A DNA stretch of 64,000 nucleotides, taken from Thermatribacter velox. GTDB taxonomy: Bacteria; Atribacterota; Atribacteria; Atribacterales; Thermatribacteraceae. Made by a program: the position numbers and the translations under genes. The notes beneath the pieces were generated by a model that saw only the letters and a program-made list of their open reading frames with translations, was not told where the DNA came from and ran no database searches. Shown piece by piece: positions 25,040-33,830 of this stretch. Positions within the stretch are counted from its first letter, which is position 1. Each line of letters begins with the position of its first letter. The DNA is taken from the NCBI RefSeq assembly GCF_038396615.1, contig NZ_CP121689.1:756001-820000 (forward strand). Reading direction: 5' to 3'.

Positions 25040-25417
25040 ATGGCGTATAAGGTTAACATCAATAATGTAGAACCAGATACTTGTGATCGGTCTTTTCGGT
25101 ATTTTGCGAAAGATAAAAAAGGAGAAACCCTGAGAGATACTTACTGGTTGATAGACCCGGAGAATTCCCCTTCTCAGCGCCTGAAACTGGGATATACCAT
25201 TGTCTATCCTGATGGTAAAACTACTGGTCATGCTCACCCTGATCAGGAAGAAGTATATTTCATCCTGAGTGGGCGCGGAGAAATGGAAATTGAAGAAGAG
25301 CGTTTTCCCATTCAGGAAGGAGACGCCTTTTATGTTGAACCAGGTAAGTTTCATGTTACCTACAATACGGGCATTCTTCCTCTGGTTATTTTGTGGGTAA
25401 CTGGTAAAGTGGATTGA
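25040..25417 (+). CDS. Cupin-domain protein, possible sugar-related enzyme
   Basis: A 125-residue single-cupin protein. Motif 1 (GHAHPDQEEVYFILSGRGEM) has both His and the Glu for metal binding, and motif 2 (EGDAFYVEPGKFHVTYN) has the third His. Such small cupins in sugar operons include isomerases, epimerases and mutarotase-like proteins, as well as ligand-binding proteins. Its place between the importer and catabolic enzymes suggests it acts on the imported sugar or its first product. AGAGGAGG precedes the ATG. Confidence 0.85.
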   Translation: MAYKVNINNVEPDTCDRSFRYFAKDKKGETLRDTYWLIDPENSPSQRLKLGYTIVYPDGKTTGHAHPDQEEVYFILSGRGEMEIEEERFPIQEGDAFYVEPGKFHVTYNTGILPLVILWVTGKVD

Positions 25418-25435
25418 GGTGGGAGGTAAGCCTTT

Positions 25436-26881
25436 ATGATTCGAAAACTGATGATAATTAATAATCAATTCGTGGATTCGATTAACGGGGAATACCTTGA
25501 GGTTATCAACCCAGCTACTGAAGAGAAAATGGGGGAAGTTCCCAGGGCTACCAAAGAACAGGTAGAGGAAGCTGTAAAGTCTGCTCATAGAGCTTTTCAA
25601 ACCTGGTCTAAACTTACTCCCTTTGATAGAGCACGTTACATGCATAAAGCTGCGGATATAATTGAACAGAAAGCTGAAGAAATTGGACGGGTGCTTACTG
25701 CTGAAGAAGGTAAACCCTTAAAGGAGGGTATAAGCGAGGTTAAAGGTTCTGCAGAGGTAATCAGATATTTTGCAGAGGGTGCGAAAAGAGTATTTGGAGA
25801 AATTATCCCCTTAAATAAAGGTAACGTTGAAAGCCTGGTTATTAAGCAACCAGCAGGTGTAGTTGCAGCTATTTCTCCCTGGAACTATCCGGTGCAGCTC
25901 CTTTCCTGGAAAGTTGGTGCGGCTCTGGCCGCAGGGTGCACGGTGGTGGCCAAACCTCCTTCGGAAACGCCAATTTCACCGTTGATGTTTTTGGAGTGCT
26001 TCGTTGAAGCGGGGCTTCCTGAAGGTGTAGTCAATGGAATTACAGGTTCTGGCTCAGTGATTGGCAAAGCACTGGTTTTGCACCCTTTGGTAAAAAAGGT
26101 GAGTTTTACAGGTTCTACTGAAGCAGGAAAGCAGGTTATGAGTTACTGTGCGGAAGGGGTAAAAAGGGTAACTCTGGAATTAGGAGGTCAGTCACCGCTT
26201 ATTGTGTTCGAAGATGCGGATTTTGATGAAGCAGTCAAGGGTGCAGTACGGAGATCTTTCCGTAATATGGGACAGGTGTGCAACGCTATCAATCGGATTT
26301 ACGTGCAGCGTTCCGTTTATGACAGGTTTTTAGAAGCTTTTGTCGAAGGAACCAGAAAGTTGCGAATTGGGAACGGCTTGACCGATCCGGATGTGGACCT
26401 GGGTCCAATGGTAAGTTTGAGCACTCTGGAAAAAGTTAAAGAACACGTAGAGGATGCGATAAAAAAAGGAGCCAGGTTGCTTTACGGAGGCAAAAAGCCC
26501 GAAGGAGAAGCTTTTAAGAAAGGTTATTTCTTTGAACCTACTATCTTAGCTGATACCACACATGAAATGCTAATCATGAAAGAAGAAACTTTTGGTCCAG
26601 CAGTTGGAGTGATGCCTTTCGATAGCCTTGATGAAGTAATTGATTGGGCTAATTCCACGAGATACGGTCTTGCTGCTTATGTGTATACTTCAAACATTAA
26701 TATTGCTCGCAAGGTTTGTTTAGGTCTTGAGTGCGGAAACATCGGGTTAAATAATGTTGATGTGGCCACAATTTATGCTCCTTACACCGGTTGGAAGGAA
26801 AGCGGTTTTGGCACTGACCTTGGCCCGGGTGGAATAGAGTCGTATCTGGAGGTTAAGCATATTAAAGTAACCTATAAGTAA
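25436..26881 (+). CDS. NAD(P)-dependent aldehyde dehydrogenase
   Basis: A 481-residue ALDH-superfamily protein. The catalytic Cys is in MGQVCNAINR (about 281), the general-base Glu in LELGGQSP (about 247), and the Asn in SPWNYPVQ. The coenzyme motif is FTGSTEAGK. The sequence type is that of semialdehyde dehydrogenases (succinate, 2-oxoglutarate or glycolaldehyde/lactaldehyde type). In this operon it may oxidise an aldehyde released by the DapA-family aldolase or a sugar-derived semialdehyde. The substrate is inference. Confidence 0.92.
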   Translation: MIRKLMIINNQFVDSINGEYLEVINPATEEKMGEVPRATKEQVEEAVKSAHRAFQTWSKLTPFDRARYMHKAADIIEQKAEEIGRVLTAEEGKPLKEGISEVKGSAEVIRYFAEGAKRVFGEIIPLNKGNVESLVIKQPAGVVAAISPWNYPVQLLSWKVGAALAAGCTVVAKPPSETPISPLMFLECFVEAGLPEGVVNGITGSGSVIGKALVLHPLVKKVSFTGSTEAGKQVMSYCAEGVKRVTLELGGQSPLIVFEDADFDEAVKGAVRRSFRNMGQVCNAINRIYVQRSVYDRFLEAFVEGTRKLRIGNGLTDPDVDLGPMVSLSTLEKVKEHVEDAIKKGARLLYGGKKPEGEAFKKGYFFEPTILADTTHEMLIMKEETFGPAVGVMPFDSLDEVIDWANSTRYGLAAYVYTSNINIARKVCLGLECGNIGLNNVDVATIYAPYTGWKESGFGTDLGPGGIESYLEVKHIKVTYK

Positions 26882-26887
26882 AGGACT

Positions 26888-26913
26888 TTCATTTCTCTGC
26901 GCAGAGAAATGAA
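26888..26913. repeat. Perfect 26-bp palindrome before the kinase gene
   Basis: TTCATTTCTCTGC followed directly by its exact reverse complement (centre between 26900 and 26901). There is no spacer and no T-tract, which suits a dimeric regulator's operator better than a terminator; as RNA it could form an 11-bp hairpin with a 4-nt loop. It lies 6 bp after the aldehyde dehydrogenase stop and just upstream of the kinase's ribosome binding site. Confidence 0.7.
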
Positions 26914-26932
26914 GTTATGGAGGGCGATGAAT

Positions 26933-28474
26933 TTGTCGAAAAAACCCTGTGTTGTGGGTATAGATATAGGGACTTCAAGTTGCAAAACTCTGGCTATCGA
27001 TGAGCATGGGGAAGTAGTTGCTAGTAGTTCAGCTGAGTACCCAGTGTATACACCTTTTCCAGGCTGGTCAGAACAAGATCCTCTCGATTGGTGGAATGCG
27101 GTAAAGAGTACTTTTCGAGAAGTTGCCGCAAAAGTAAAAGAGCATGATTTTTCCATAGAGGGTATTGGCCTTACTGGCCAGATGCATGGTCTGGTGCTCC
27201 TGGATGCTCAAGGGAAAGTTTTGCGGCCTTGTATTCTCTGGAATGACCAGAGGAGCGCTCCCTTTTGCGACCAGATTCACAGCCTGGTTGGTGGGAAAGA
27301 AAAATTCATGGAGATAACCAACAATATAATGCTTCCCGGATATACTGGGGGAAAACTTTTGTGGGTTAGAGAAAACGAGCCTCAGATATTTGAAAAAGCT
27401 GATAAGTTTTTGTGTCCGAAGGATTTTATAAGGTTCATGCTAACCGGAGAGCTGGCTACTGATGTAACTGATGCTTCAGGAACTGGTCTCTTTGACGTAA
27501 AAGAAAGGAAGTGGGCTACAGAGCTTATTAAGCTTTTGGGGTTACCTTTTTCACTGTTTCCTCTTTCGGTGGAATCGCACGAGAAAACTGGAGTAGTTGC
27601 TGAGTCTGTAGCCAAAGAACTGGGAATTAATCCTGGCGTCCCAGTTTTTGGGGGTGGAGGAGATGCAGTAGTGCAGACGGTGGGTATGGGTGCAGTGGAC
27701 CCCTCAGTCCTGGCAATTACTCTGGGTACTGCGGGAATAGTGGCGGCAAGCTTTAATGAATTTCGCAAAAATCCCGGAGAGACCATTCAATTCTTTTGTA
27801 ATGCTATGCCAGAAAGCTGGATTGCTTATGGAACCACCCTTGCAGCGGGTGGTTCTCTGAGATGGTTTAGGGACACCTTTGCTTGGTCAGAAGATGGTGT
27901 CGCCAGGTGGCTTGGTAGGTCGAGTTACGAGCTTTTAGGTGAGGAGGCAGCTTTGGCGTCTCCTTTTGGTAGAGGACTTGTGTTTTTGCCTTATCTTATT
28001 GGAGAGCGGTGTCCTCATAACGATCCTTTTGCGCGGGGCGCCCTGGTAGGTTTTGGTCTCCACAGCTCCCGCAATGATTTTTTAAGAAGCGTTTTCGAGG
28101 GCATCGTTTATAGCCTTAAAGATGTTCTGGTTTCTATGGAGCCTTTGGGACTTAAAGTCAGTCAGATTAGGCTTGCAGGTGGTGGGGCTAGAAGTCCCCT
28201 TTTCCGCAAGCTTCACGCTACCATTTTTGGTTCTCGGGTGGTAACTGTGGAGTCTGGTGAAGAGGGGGGAAGCTATGGTGCAGCTATTATAGCTGGAGTA
28301 GGTGCTGGCATCTGGCAATCGGTAAGCGATGCTGTTCGTTGTATCAAGGTGAAAACTGAAACCGACCCTGATGAAGAAATGATTGAGGAATATGCAAAGT
28401 TTTTCGAGGTGTATCGTTCCACTTACAAAGCTCTGAAGGATATATTTAAGATGTTAAATTCGTTTCAAAAGTAG
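26933..28474 (+). CDS. xylB: Xylulokinase-like carbohydrate kinase (FGGY family)
   Basis: A 513-residue FGGY kinase. VVGIDIGTSSCKT is the first phosphate loop. GLTGQMHGLVLLD and ILWNDQRS are the usual XylB motifs. The catalytic Asp is in VPVFGGGGDAVVQTVG (about 240), and the second domain carries RLAGGGARSPLFRKL. It should phosphorylate xylulose or a similar ketose to its 5-phosphate, the substrate of the transketolase encoded upstream. TTG 26933 is best spaced after GGAGGG; ATG 26927 or 26909 are possible. The palindrome lies directly upstream. Confidence 0.9.
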   Translation: MSKKPCVVGIDIGTSSCKTLAIDEHGEVVASSSAEYPVYTPFPGWSEQDPLDWWNAVKSTFREVAAKVKEHDFSIEGIGLTGQMHGLVLLDAQGKVLRPCILWNDQRSAPFCDQIHSLVGGKEKFMEITNNIMLPGYTGGKLLWVRENEPQIFEKADKFLCPKDFIRFMLTGELATDVTDASGTGLFDVKERKWATELIKLLGLPFSLFPLSVESHEKTGVVAESVAKELGINPGVPVFGGGGDAVVQTVGMGAVDPSVLAITLGTAGIVAASFNEFRKNPGETIQFFCNAMPESWIAYGTTLAAGGSLRWFRDTFAWSEDGVARWLGRSSYELLGEEAALASPFGRGLVFLPYLIGERCPHNDPFARGALVGFGLHSSRNDFLRSVFEGIVYSLKDVLVSMEPLGLKVSQIRLAGGGARSPLFRKLHATIFGSRVVTVESGEEGGSYGAAIIAGVGAGIWQSVSDAVRCIKVKTETDPDEEMIEEYAKFFEVYRSTYKALKDIFKMLNSFQK

Positions 28475-28494
28475 AGGAAGGAGCGCCGTTTAAT

Positions 28495-29421
28495 ATGCCA
28501 AAATGGAAGATTCTTCTGCCTCAACAAATAGACCCAGAGGCCATGGATTTGTTATTGAATAACCCTGACATAGAAGTAGTAGGTCCCTTTAAAGATCCTG
28601 CGGAAGCAAGAAGGCTGATAGAAGACGTTGATGGGGTTATTGTGAGAAGTGCTTTCCAGGTGGACGCAACGCTTCTGGATAGAGCACAGAGATTAAAGGC
28701 TATTTCCAGGGTTGGAGTAGGGCTGGATAATATCGACGTTGATTATGCTTGCAAGAAAGGCATTAAGGTACTTAACGTTGAAGGAGAAAATGCGTTGTCA
28801 GTAGCTGAACATGCCGTAGCATTGCTTTTCACCCTTGCTAAGGGTATAAATTGGTTTGACAGGGAAATTAGAAGAGGAAACTGGAAGTCTCGTTATCTTG
28901 GTAAGCCAATTGAGGTTGCCGGAAAAACAATTGGCCTTGTAGGATTTGGTGCTATAGGGAAAAAAGTTGCTGAGTTGGCTCTTTCGCTTGGGATGCAAGT
29001 TCTTTTTTACGATCCTTTCGTGGAAAAAAGTGAGAGTGGGGCTAAGAAGGTTTGCGTGCTCGAAGAACTACTTAAGGGAAGCGATTTTGTTTCTCTACAT
29101 CTTCCCCTTACTGAAGAGACAAGAAAGATGATTGGGGAAAGAGAACTGCGTTGTATGCAGCCTCATGCTTTTTTGATTAACGTAGCTCGCGGTGCTATTG
29201 TGGATGAGAAAGCTCTTTACAGAGCCCTGAAAGAAGGATGGATTGCTGGTGCTGCAATAGATGTTTTTGAAGAAGAACCACCATCACTGGATAATCCCCT
29301 TCTGAAGCTTGAGAATGTGGTTTTGACGCCTCATGTTGCTGGTCTTACCAAGGAGTGTACCCGGCGGGTTGCTGTTAAAGCAGTGGAAAATCTGATTGCT
29401 GCTTTGAAAGGGAGTGATTGA
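28495..29421 (+). CDS. D-isomer-specific 2-hydroxyacid dehydrogenase (SerA-like)
   Basis: A 308-residue NAD-dependent dehydrogenase without the ACT domain of full SerA. The NAD motif is GLVGFGAIGKKVAEL (about 145). The catalytic Arg lies in INVARGAIVDE, the Glu in FEEEPP and the His in LTPHVAGLT. It reduces a 2-oxoacid or oxidises a D-2-hydroxyacid: 3-phosphoglycerate, glyoxylate/hydroxypyruvate or a sugar acid are all possible. Its place between the kinase and the aldolase suggests a sugar-acid substrate. GGAAGGAG precedes the ATG. Confidence 0.9.
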   Translation: MPKWKILLPQQIDPEAMDLLLNNPDIEVVGPFKDPAEARRLIEDVDGVIVRSAFQVDATLLDRAQRLKAISRVGVGLDNIDVDYACKKGIKVLNVEGENALSVAEHAVALLFTLAKGINWFDREIRRGNWKSRYLGKPIEVAGKTIGLVGFGAIGKKVAELALSLGMQVLFYDPFVEKSESGAKKVCVLEELLKGSDFVSLHLPLTEETRKMIGERELRCMQPHAFLINVARGAIVDEKALYRALKEGWIAGAAIDVFEEEPPSLDNPLLKLENVVLTPHVAGLTKECTRRVAVKAVENLIAALKGSD

Positions 29422-29422
29422 A

Positions 29423-30322
29423 TTGTCTTTGGAAATCAAAAATAAGCTTTCGGGGGTTTTTGCCCCTATAGTAACTCCTTTCGATGAGAAAGGGGAAATC
29501 GTCTTTGATGCTTTACAGAGAAACATTGCCAAGCTTAATGAAACTCCATTAAGGGGATATTTTGTTCTGGGTACCAATGGTGAGTTTAGAAGTCTAACCT
29601 TTGAAGAGAAACTAAAAATTGTAGAGCTTGTAAAAAAGGAGACCTCAGGCAAAGGTAAAATAGTGATTGCTGGGGCAAGCTGTGAGTCGACTTTTGAAAG
29701 TGTAAAGTTAGCCAAAGAGCTATGCAATTTGGATGTTGACTTTATAAGTCTCATGCCTCCTTCTTTCTTTGCTAAGCGCATGACAGATGAAACGTTGGTT
29801 GGCTATTTTACCGAAGTTGCAGAAGCGATCGACAAGCCGGTTCTCCTTTATAACAACCCCTCAGTGGCCAATGGTCTGTGCCTTTCCACGAAGGTTATCG
29901 CTAAGGTAAGTGAACATCCTAATATTTTTGGAATAAAGGACACTTCCAAGGGGAATTACGATTCTTACCTTTTGTCTACCCAGGGTAAGGATTTCTGGGT
30001 TTTAGCTGGTTCGGCCAGCTTTTTCTTCCCGGCTGTAATACTTGGTGGTGTGGGAGGGGTTTTATCACTGGCCAACGTGTTTCCAGATTTGTGCTGTCAG
30101 CTTTACGAACTTGCCGTTAAGAAGGATCTTGAAGCGGGGATTAGCCTGCATCGTAAGATTATGAAGTTAAATAGTCTGGTTTCAGGGAGTTTTGGTGTAG
30201 CTGGTGTGAAGGCTGCTATGGATAAGTTTGGGTTTGAGGGCCTTTATCCTCGTCGTCCTCTTCTGCCCTTGTCAAAAGAGGAGGCAAATAACTTGCAGGA
30301 AGCTATCCAGAAGGTTCTTTAA
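29423..30322 (+). CDS. DapA-family aldolase (dihydrodipicolinate synthase / 4-hydroxy-2-oxoglutarate aldolase superfamily)
   Basis: A 299-residue class I TIM-barrel lyase. APIVTPFDEKGEI starts the barrel. The Tyr is in LLYNNPSVANG and the Schiff-base Lys in IFGIKDTSKGN (about 160). LGTNGEFRSLTFEEK replaces the usual GTTGE of true DapA by GTNGE, which is common in 2-oxo sugar-acid and hydroxy-oxoglutarate aldolases. It therefore likely cleaves a 2-oxo-acid to pyruvate plus an aldehyde that the operon's dehydrogenase could oxidise. TTG 29423 is preferred since AAAGGGAG is 9 nt upstream; the gene almost abuts its predecessor. Confidence 0.88.
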   Translation: MSLEIKNKLSGVFAPIVTPFDEKGEIVFDALQRNIAKLNETPLRGYFVLGTNGEFRSLTFEEKLKIVELVKKETSGKGKIVIAGASCESTFESVKLAKELCNLDVDFISLMPPSFFAKRMTDETLVGYFTEVAEAIDKPVLLYNNPSVANGLCLSTKVIAKVSEHPNIFGIKDTSKGNYDSYLLSTQGKDFWVLAGSASFFFPAVILGGVGGVLSLANVFPDLCCQLYELAVKKDLEAGISLHRKIMKLNSLVSGSFGVAGVKAAMDKFGFEGLYPRRPLLPLSKEEANNLQEAIQKVL

Positions 30323-30365
30323 CCTGATTGTTCATCATATTTTTAACAAGCGAGGTAGGGATCAT

Positions 30366-31325
30366 TTGAAAAGAAAAGCCCGGTTTGATGAGCTGGAAAC
30401 AATGGTTAAGGCTGCTGAACTGTATTATATCTCAGGCCTTAACCAGGGCGAAATAGCCAAGATTTTGGGGGTATCTCGCCAAAAAGCTTTTCGTTTGATC
30501 AAAAAAGCCCGAGAACTGGGCTTGGTCGAGATAAAGATAAGGAGACCGGCGGAAGCCGATCAGGCACTGGCTCAGAAGATTAAGGAAAAATATTCTCTCG
30601 AAGATGTGGTGGTGGCCAGGGTTTATAGCGAAGTTCCCGAAAATGTTGTTAAAGCAATTGCCCAAGCTGGGGCTGATTATATAAAAGGGAAACTGGTACC
30701 TTATATTAGCGTTGGAGTAGCTTATGGAAGGACTCTTTATGAAGTCATCCGTTATTTGCCGAGGTTGGAGCTTCCAGGGGTGAAAGTGGTCCAAATGATG
30801 GGAGCATACGGGGGGGTAAAGTGGAAGACCCTGGCCATCGAGCTTTTGAAAAGCCTTGCTGACAAGTTGGGTGGAGAGGCTATTTATCTTTTTGCCCCTG
30901 CTTTTGCAGGAAATAGTGCGATAAGGGAGGCCTTTTTGAAAGAAGTAGGAGTGCGAGAAACTCTCAGAATGGCAGAAGAAGTAGATGTTGCGCTGGTGGG
31001 TATAGGAGGAATACGAAGTGAGACCAGCCTTCTTATAGAGACGGGAGACCTGGAGGAGGAAGAGATTAGGGAGCTCACTGAGAAGGGAGCAGTGGGAGGA
31101 ATATGTGGTAACTTCTTTGATATCAGAGGATGTTTGCTTGATGTCTCTTTCAATGCAAGGAGGATTTCAGTGAGACTTGAACGATTAAAGGAGGGAAACA
31201 GAAAAGTTATAGCTATTGCTGGTGGTAAGGAAAAAAAAGAAGCCATTCTTGGTGCCCTGAGGGGACAGTGGATAACCACATTGGTGACTGATGAAGCCAC
31301 AGGTAGGTGGCTTTTGGAGCATTAA
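30366..31325 (+). CDS. SorC-family sugar-responsive transcriptional regulator
   Basis: A 319-residue SorC/DeoR-type regulator. An N-terminal helix-turn-helix (QGEIAKILGVSRQKAFRLIKKA, about residues 24-45) is followed by the sugar-phosphate-binding SorC domain (SVGVAYGRTLYEVI, APAFAGNS, ALVGIGGIRSE, GAVGGICGNFFDIRG, AIAGGKEKKEAI). As the last gene of the carbohydrate operon it is the obvious candidate to regulate it, probably responding to a phosphorylated sugar. TTG 30366 is chosen because the HTH family starts here and GAGGTAGGG lies upstream; the open frame back to 30228 overlaps the aldolase gene and is not family-like. A weak hairpin (31294-31313) lies at the 3' end. Confidence 0.9.
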   Translation: MKRKARFDELETMVKAAELYYISGLNQGEIAKILGVSRQKAFRLIKKARELGLVEIKIRRPAEADQALAQKIKEKYSLEDVVVARVYSEVPENVVKAIAQAGADYIKGKLVPYISVGVAYGRTLYEVIRYLPRLELPGVKVVQMMGAYGGVKWKTLAIELLKSLADKLGGEAIYLFAPAFAGNSAIREAFLKEVGVRETLRMAEEVDVALVGIGGIRSETSLLIETGDLEEEEIRELTEKGAVGGICGNFFDIRGCLLDVSFNARRISVRLERLKEGNRKVIAIAGGKEKKEAILGALRGQWITTLVTDEATGRWLLEH

Positions 31326-31361
31326 TACCTGCTTTTTAACTTCTGAATTTATCTCTTCTTT

Positions 31362-31392
31362 TTGCCACAAAGCTGGAATAATGTATTATAAT
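31362..31392 (+). promoter_or_regulatory. Promoter before the HAD phosphatase-cimA group
   Basis: TTGCCA (31362-31367) is followed by overlapping -10 candidates: TATTAT at 31384-31389 (16-nt spacer) and TATAAT at 31387-31392 (19-nt spacer). Either would start a transcript about 40 nt before the HAD gene. Confidence 0.45.
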
Positions 31393-31434
31393 ACTTTGAC
31401 CTGGATTTCATTTTAGTTGGAGGATTTAGCGGTT

Positions 31435-32274
31435 ATGGATTCGCTTTATAAGTTGAAGAATTTTATCTTTGACCTTGATGGTGTTCTGTATCTTCTTGAT
31501 AGACCCCTCACCGAAAACATTAGCTTTGTTAATTTTCTTAAGGAGGAAGGCTATAGGGTAATTTTTCTTTCTAACAACACCTTTTTGACCAGAGAAAAGT
31601 ATGCTGAAAAACTCCAGAAAATGGGTGTCAATGCTTCCCCAAAAGAGGTTTTCAGTTCGGCTTTTGTTACCGCAAAGTATCTGGAGCAAAATTTTCCTCA
31701 GAGCAGAGTTTATATAATAGGAGAAGAAGGCCTTCGTGAAGAAATAAAACGCTGTGGCTTGAGAGTGGTTGCTGGTAACACCAGGGATAGGGTAGACTTT
31801 GTCGTGGTAGGAATGGACCGAAAATTCAGTTTCTCAAAGATGAGTTCTGCCCTGCGTTTTTTAACCAAAGGCGCTCGCCTGATAGGAACCAATCCCGATC
31901 CTACGTATCCTACTGATAAGGGTCTTCTTCCAGGTTGTGGTGCTATGGTTGCTGCTATTGAGACCTGCTCTGGGCAAGAAGCGTTGATAGTGGGAAAGCC
32001 CTCTCCACTTATAATGGATTTTGTGCTCAGTGTTACTGGATTCAAGAAAGAAGAAACAGTGCTTATTGGTGATCGCCTGGATACCGATATTGTTCTGGGC
32101 AAAAGGTTTGACCTTTTTTCGGTTCTGGTGTTGACAGGGGTGACCACCAGGGAGGACTTAAAAAATGCAGAATGCAAGCCTGATCTGGTGGTAGAAAATC
32201 TCCTGGAGTTCAAAGATTTACTTCTGGAAGGTGGTGCCTTGTGCAGAGGATCGAAGTTTATGACACTACCCTGA
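31435..32274 (+). CDS. HAD-superfamily phosphatase, NagD/AraL type
   Basis: A 279-residue class IIA HAD phosphatase. Motif I is [13 protein letters not shown] with the nucleophile Asp, motif II is [10 protein letters not shown], and motifs III/IV are LIVGKPSP and [10 protein letters not shown]. The family dephosphorylates small sugar phosphates, phosphoglycolate, glycerol phosphate or pyridoxal phosphate. The ATG at 31435 has GGAGG 12 nt upstream. Its end overlaps cimA by 34 bp. A house-cleaning role is likely. Confidence 0.88.
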   Translation: MDSLYKLKNFIFDLDGVLYLLDRPLTENISFVNFLKEEGYRVIFLSNNTFLTREKYAEKLQKMGVNASPKEVFSSAFVTAKYLEQNFPQSRVYIIGEEGLREEIKRCGLRVVAGNTRDRVDFVVVGMDRKFSFSKMSSALRFLTKGARLIGTNPDPTYPTDKGLLPGCGAMVAAIETCSGQEALIVGKPSPLIMDFVLSVTGFKKEETVLIGDRLDTDIVLGKRFDLFSVLVLTGVTTREDLKNAECKPDLVVENLLEFKDLLLEGGALCRGSKFMTLP

Positions 32275-33830
32275 GGGATGGTTCGCAGGGTGAGGGAATT
32301 AACTTTTCGGTTTACGATAAGCTTCAAATAGCGAAAAAGCTTGATGAACTTGGCATTCATTATATCGAGGGTGGATGGCCTGGTTCTAACCCTAAAGATG
32401 CTTCTTTTTTTAGGGAAGTCAAAAAGCTTTCTTTCAAGAGGGCAAAAGTAAGTGCTTTTGGAAGCACTCGGCGGGCCGATGTGAAAGTTGAAGAAGATAG
32501 AAATGTGAGATTGCTTCTTGAAGCTGAGACGCCAGCAGTTGCTATCTTTGGTAAGTCCTGGACGTTGCATGTACAGGAGGCACTGAAAACCACGCTCGAA
32601 GAAAATCTCAGGATGATAGATGATACAGTAAGCTATCTTGCAGGCAAAGGTGTTGAAGTGCTTTACGATGCTGAGCACTTTTTTGATGGATTCAAAGATG
32701 ACCCGGATTATGCGCTTAAGACTTTAAAAGTAGCTTGGGAAGCTGGTGCTCGAGTATTAGTTCTTTGTGACACTAATGGGGGTACTCTTCCTTTTGAAGT
32801 GGAGGAAATTATCGATAGGGTATGGGATTACTTTAATGGTTCTCGAGATGTTGTTCTGGGAATTCATGCCCACAATGATAGTGGGGTGGCGGTTGCAAAT
32901 ACCTTGGTTGCAGTGAGAAAAGGGGTGTCTCATGTTCAGGGCACTATTAACGGTTTGGGAGAGCGCTGTGGCAACGCTAACCTGTGTTCAGTATTGCCTA
33001 ATTTGCAGTTGAAAATGGGTTATTGCCCTCTGAATGAAGAGGACTTAAAAAAATTAACTGAGGTTGCTCACTTTGTTTATGAAATAGCGAATTTGAGACC
33101 CAATGATTACGATCCTTATGTCGGCAGGAGTGCTTTCGCCCATAAAGGTGGTATTCACGCCAGTGCAATGCTACGGAACCCGAGAACCTATGAACATGTT
33201 CCTCCGGAGAGCGTTGGCAATCGTCGCAAAATTCTGGTTTCAGAGCAGGCGGGAAGAAGCAACATAGTCCACAGAGCCAAAGAAATGGGCATCGAGATAG
33301 ACCCCCGAGACCCTCGACTTTTCGAACTGGTTCAGAAAATAAAAGAAGCCGAAAATTATGGTTACCAGTACGAAGGAGCAGATGCTTCATTTGAAATCCT
33401 TTTGAGGAATACCCTTGGTGAAAACATCGACCTTTTTAGCCTGAAGGGCTTTCGAGTTATTGTGGAAAAACGCGAGGAAGGGGAAACCATTACTGAAGCT
33501 ACTGTAAAGATTGATATTGAGAACGAGGTAGCTCATACTGTAGCTGAAGGAGACGGACCAGTGCATGCTCTCGATAATGCTTTAAGGAAGGCTTTGAAGC
33601 CATACTTCCCTGACCTCGAGAGAATTAAACTTACTGATTATAAAGTGCGAGTTTTGAGCGAGAAAGAGGGTACTGCTGCTAAGATACGGGTGCTTATCCA
33701 AACCACAGATGGAGAAAAGGAATGGGGTACAGTGGGTGTTTCGACCAATATTATTGAGGCAAGCTGGAATGCATTAATCGACAGCATCAAATATGGTTTA
33801 TGGAAGACCATTAATCAAAAGAAGCACTGA
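32241..33830 (+). CDS. cimA: (R)-citramalate synthase
   Basis: A 529-residue DRE-TIM metallolyase that condenses pyruvate and acetyl-CoA to citramalate, the threonine-independent entry to isoleucine. It has [13 protein letters not shown], the HxH metal pair in [16 protein letters not shown] and [13 protein letters not shown]-terminal allosteric domain starts near 395 ([23 protein letters not shown]). The length and GEG after RDGSQ fit CimA rather than LeuA (about 510, RDGEQ). GTG start with GGAAGGTGG upstream. Confidence 0.9.
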   Translation: MQRIEVYDTTLRDGSQGEGINFSVYDKLQIAKKLDELGIHYIEGGWPGSNPKDASFFREVKKLSFKRAKVSAFGSTRRADVKVEEDRNVRLLLEAETPAVAIFGKSWTLHVQEALKTTLEENLRMIDDTVSYLAGKGVEVLYDAEHFFDGFKDDPDYALKTLKVAWEAGARVLVLCDTNGGTLPFEVEEIIDRVWDYFNGSRDVVLGIHAHNDSGVAVANTLVAVRKGVSHVQGTINGLGERCGNANLCSVLPNLQLKMGYCPLNEEDLKKLTEVAHFVYEIANLRPNDYDPYVGRSAFAHKGGIHASAMLRNPRTYEHVPPESVGNRRKILVSEQAGRSNIVHRAKEMGIEIDPRDPRLFELVQKIKEAENYGYQYEGADASFEILLRNTLGENIDLFSLKGFRVIVEKREEGETITEATVKIDIENEVAHTVAEGDGPVHALDNALRKALKPYFPDLERIKLTDYKVRVLSEKEGTAAKIRVLIQTTDGEKEWGTVGVSTNIIEASWNALIDSIKYGLWKTINQKKH

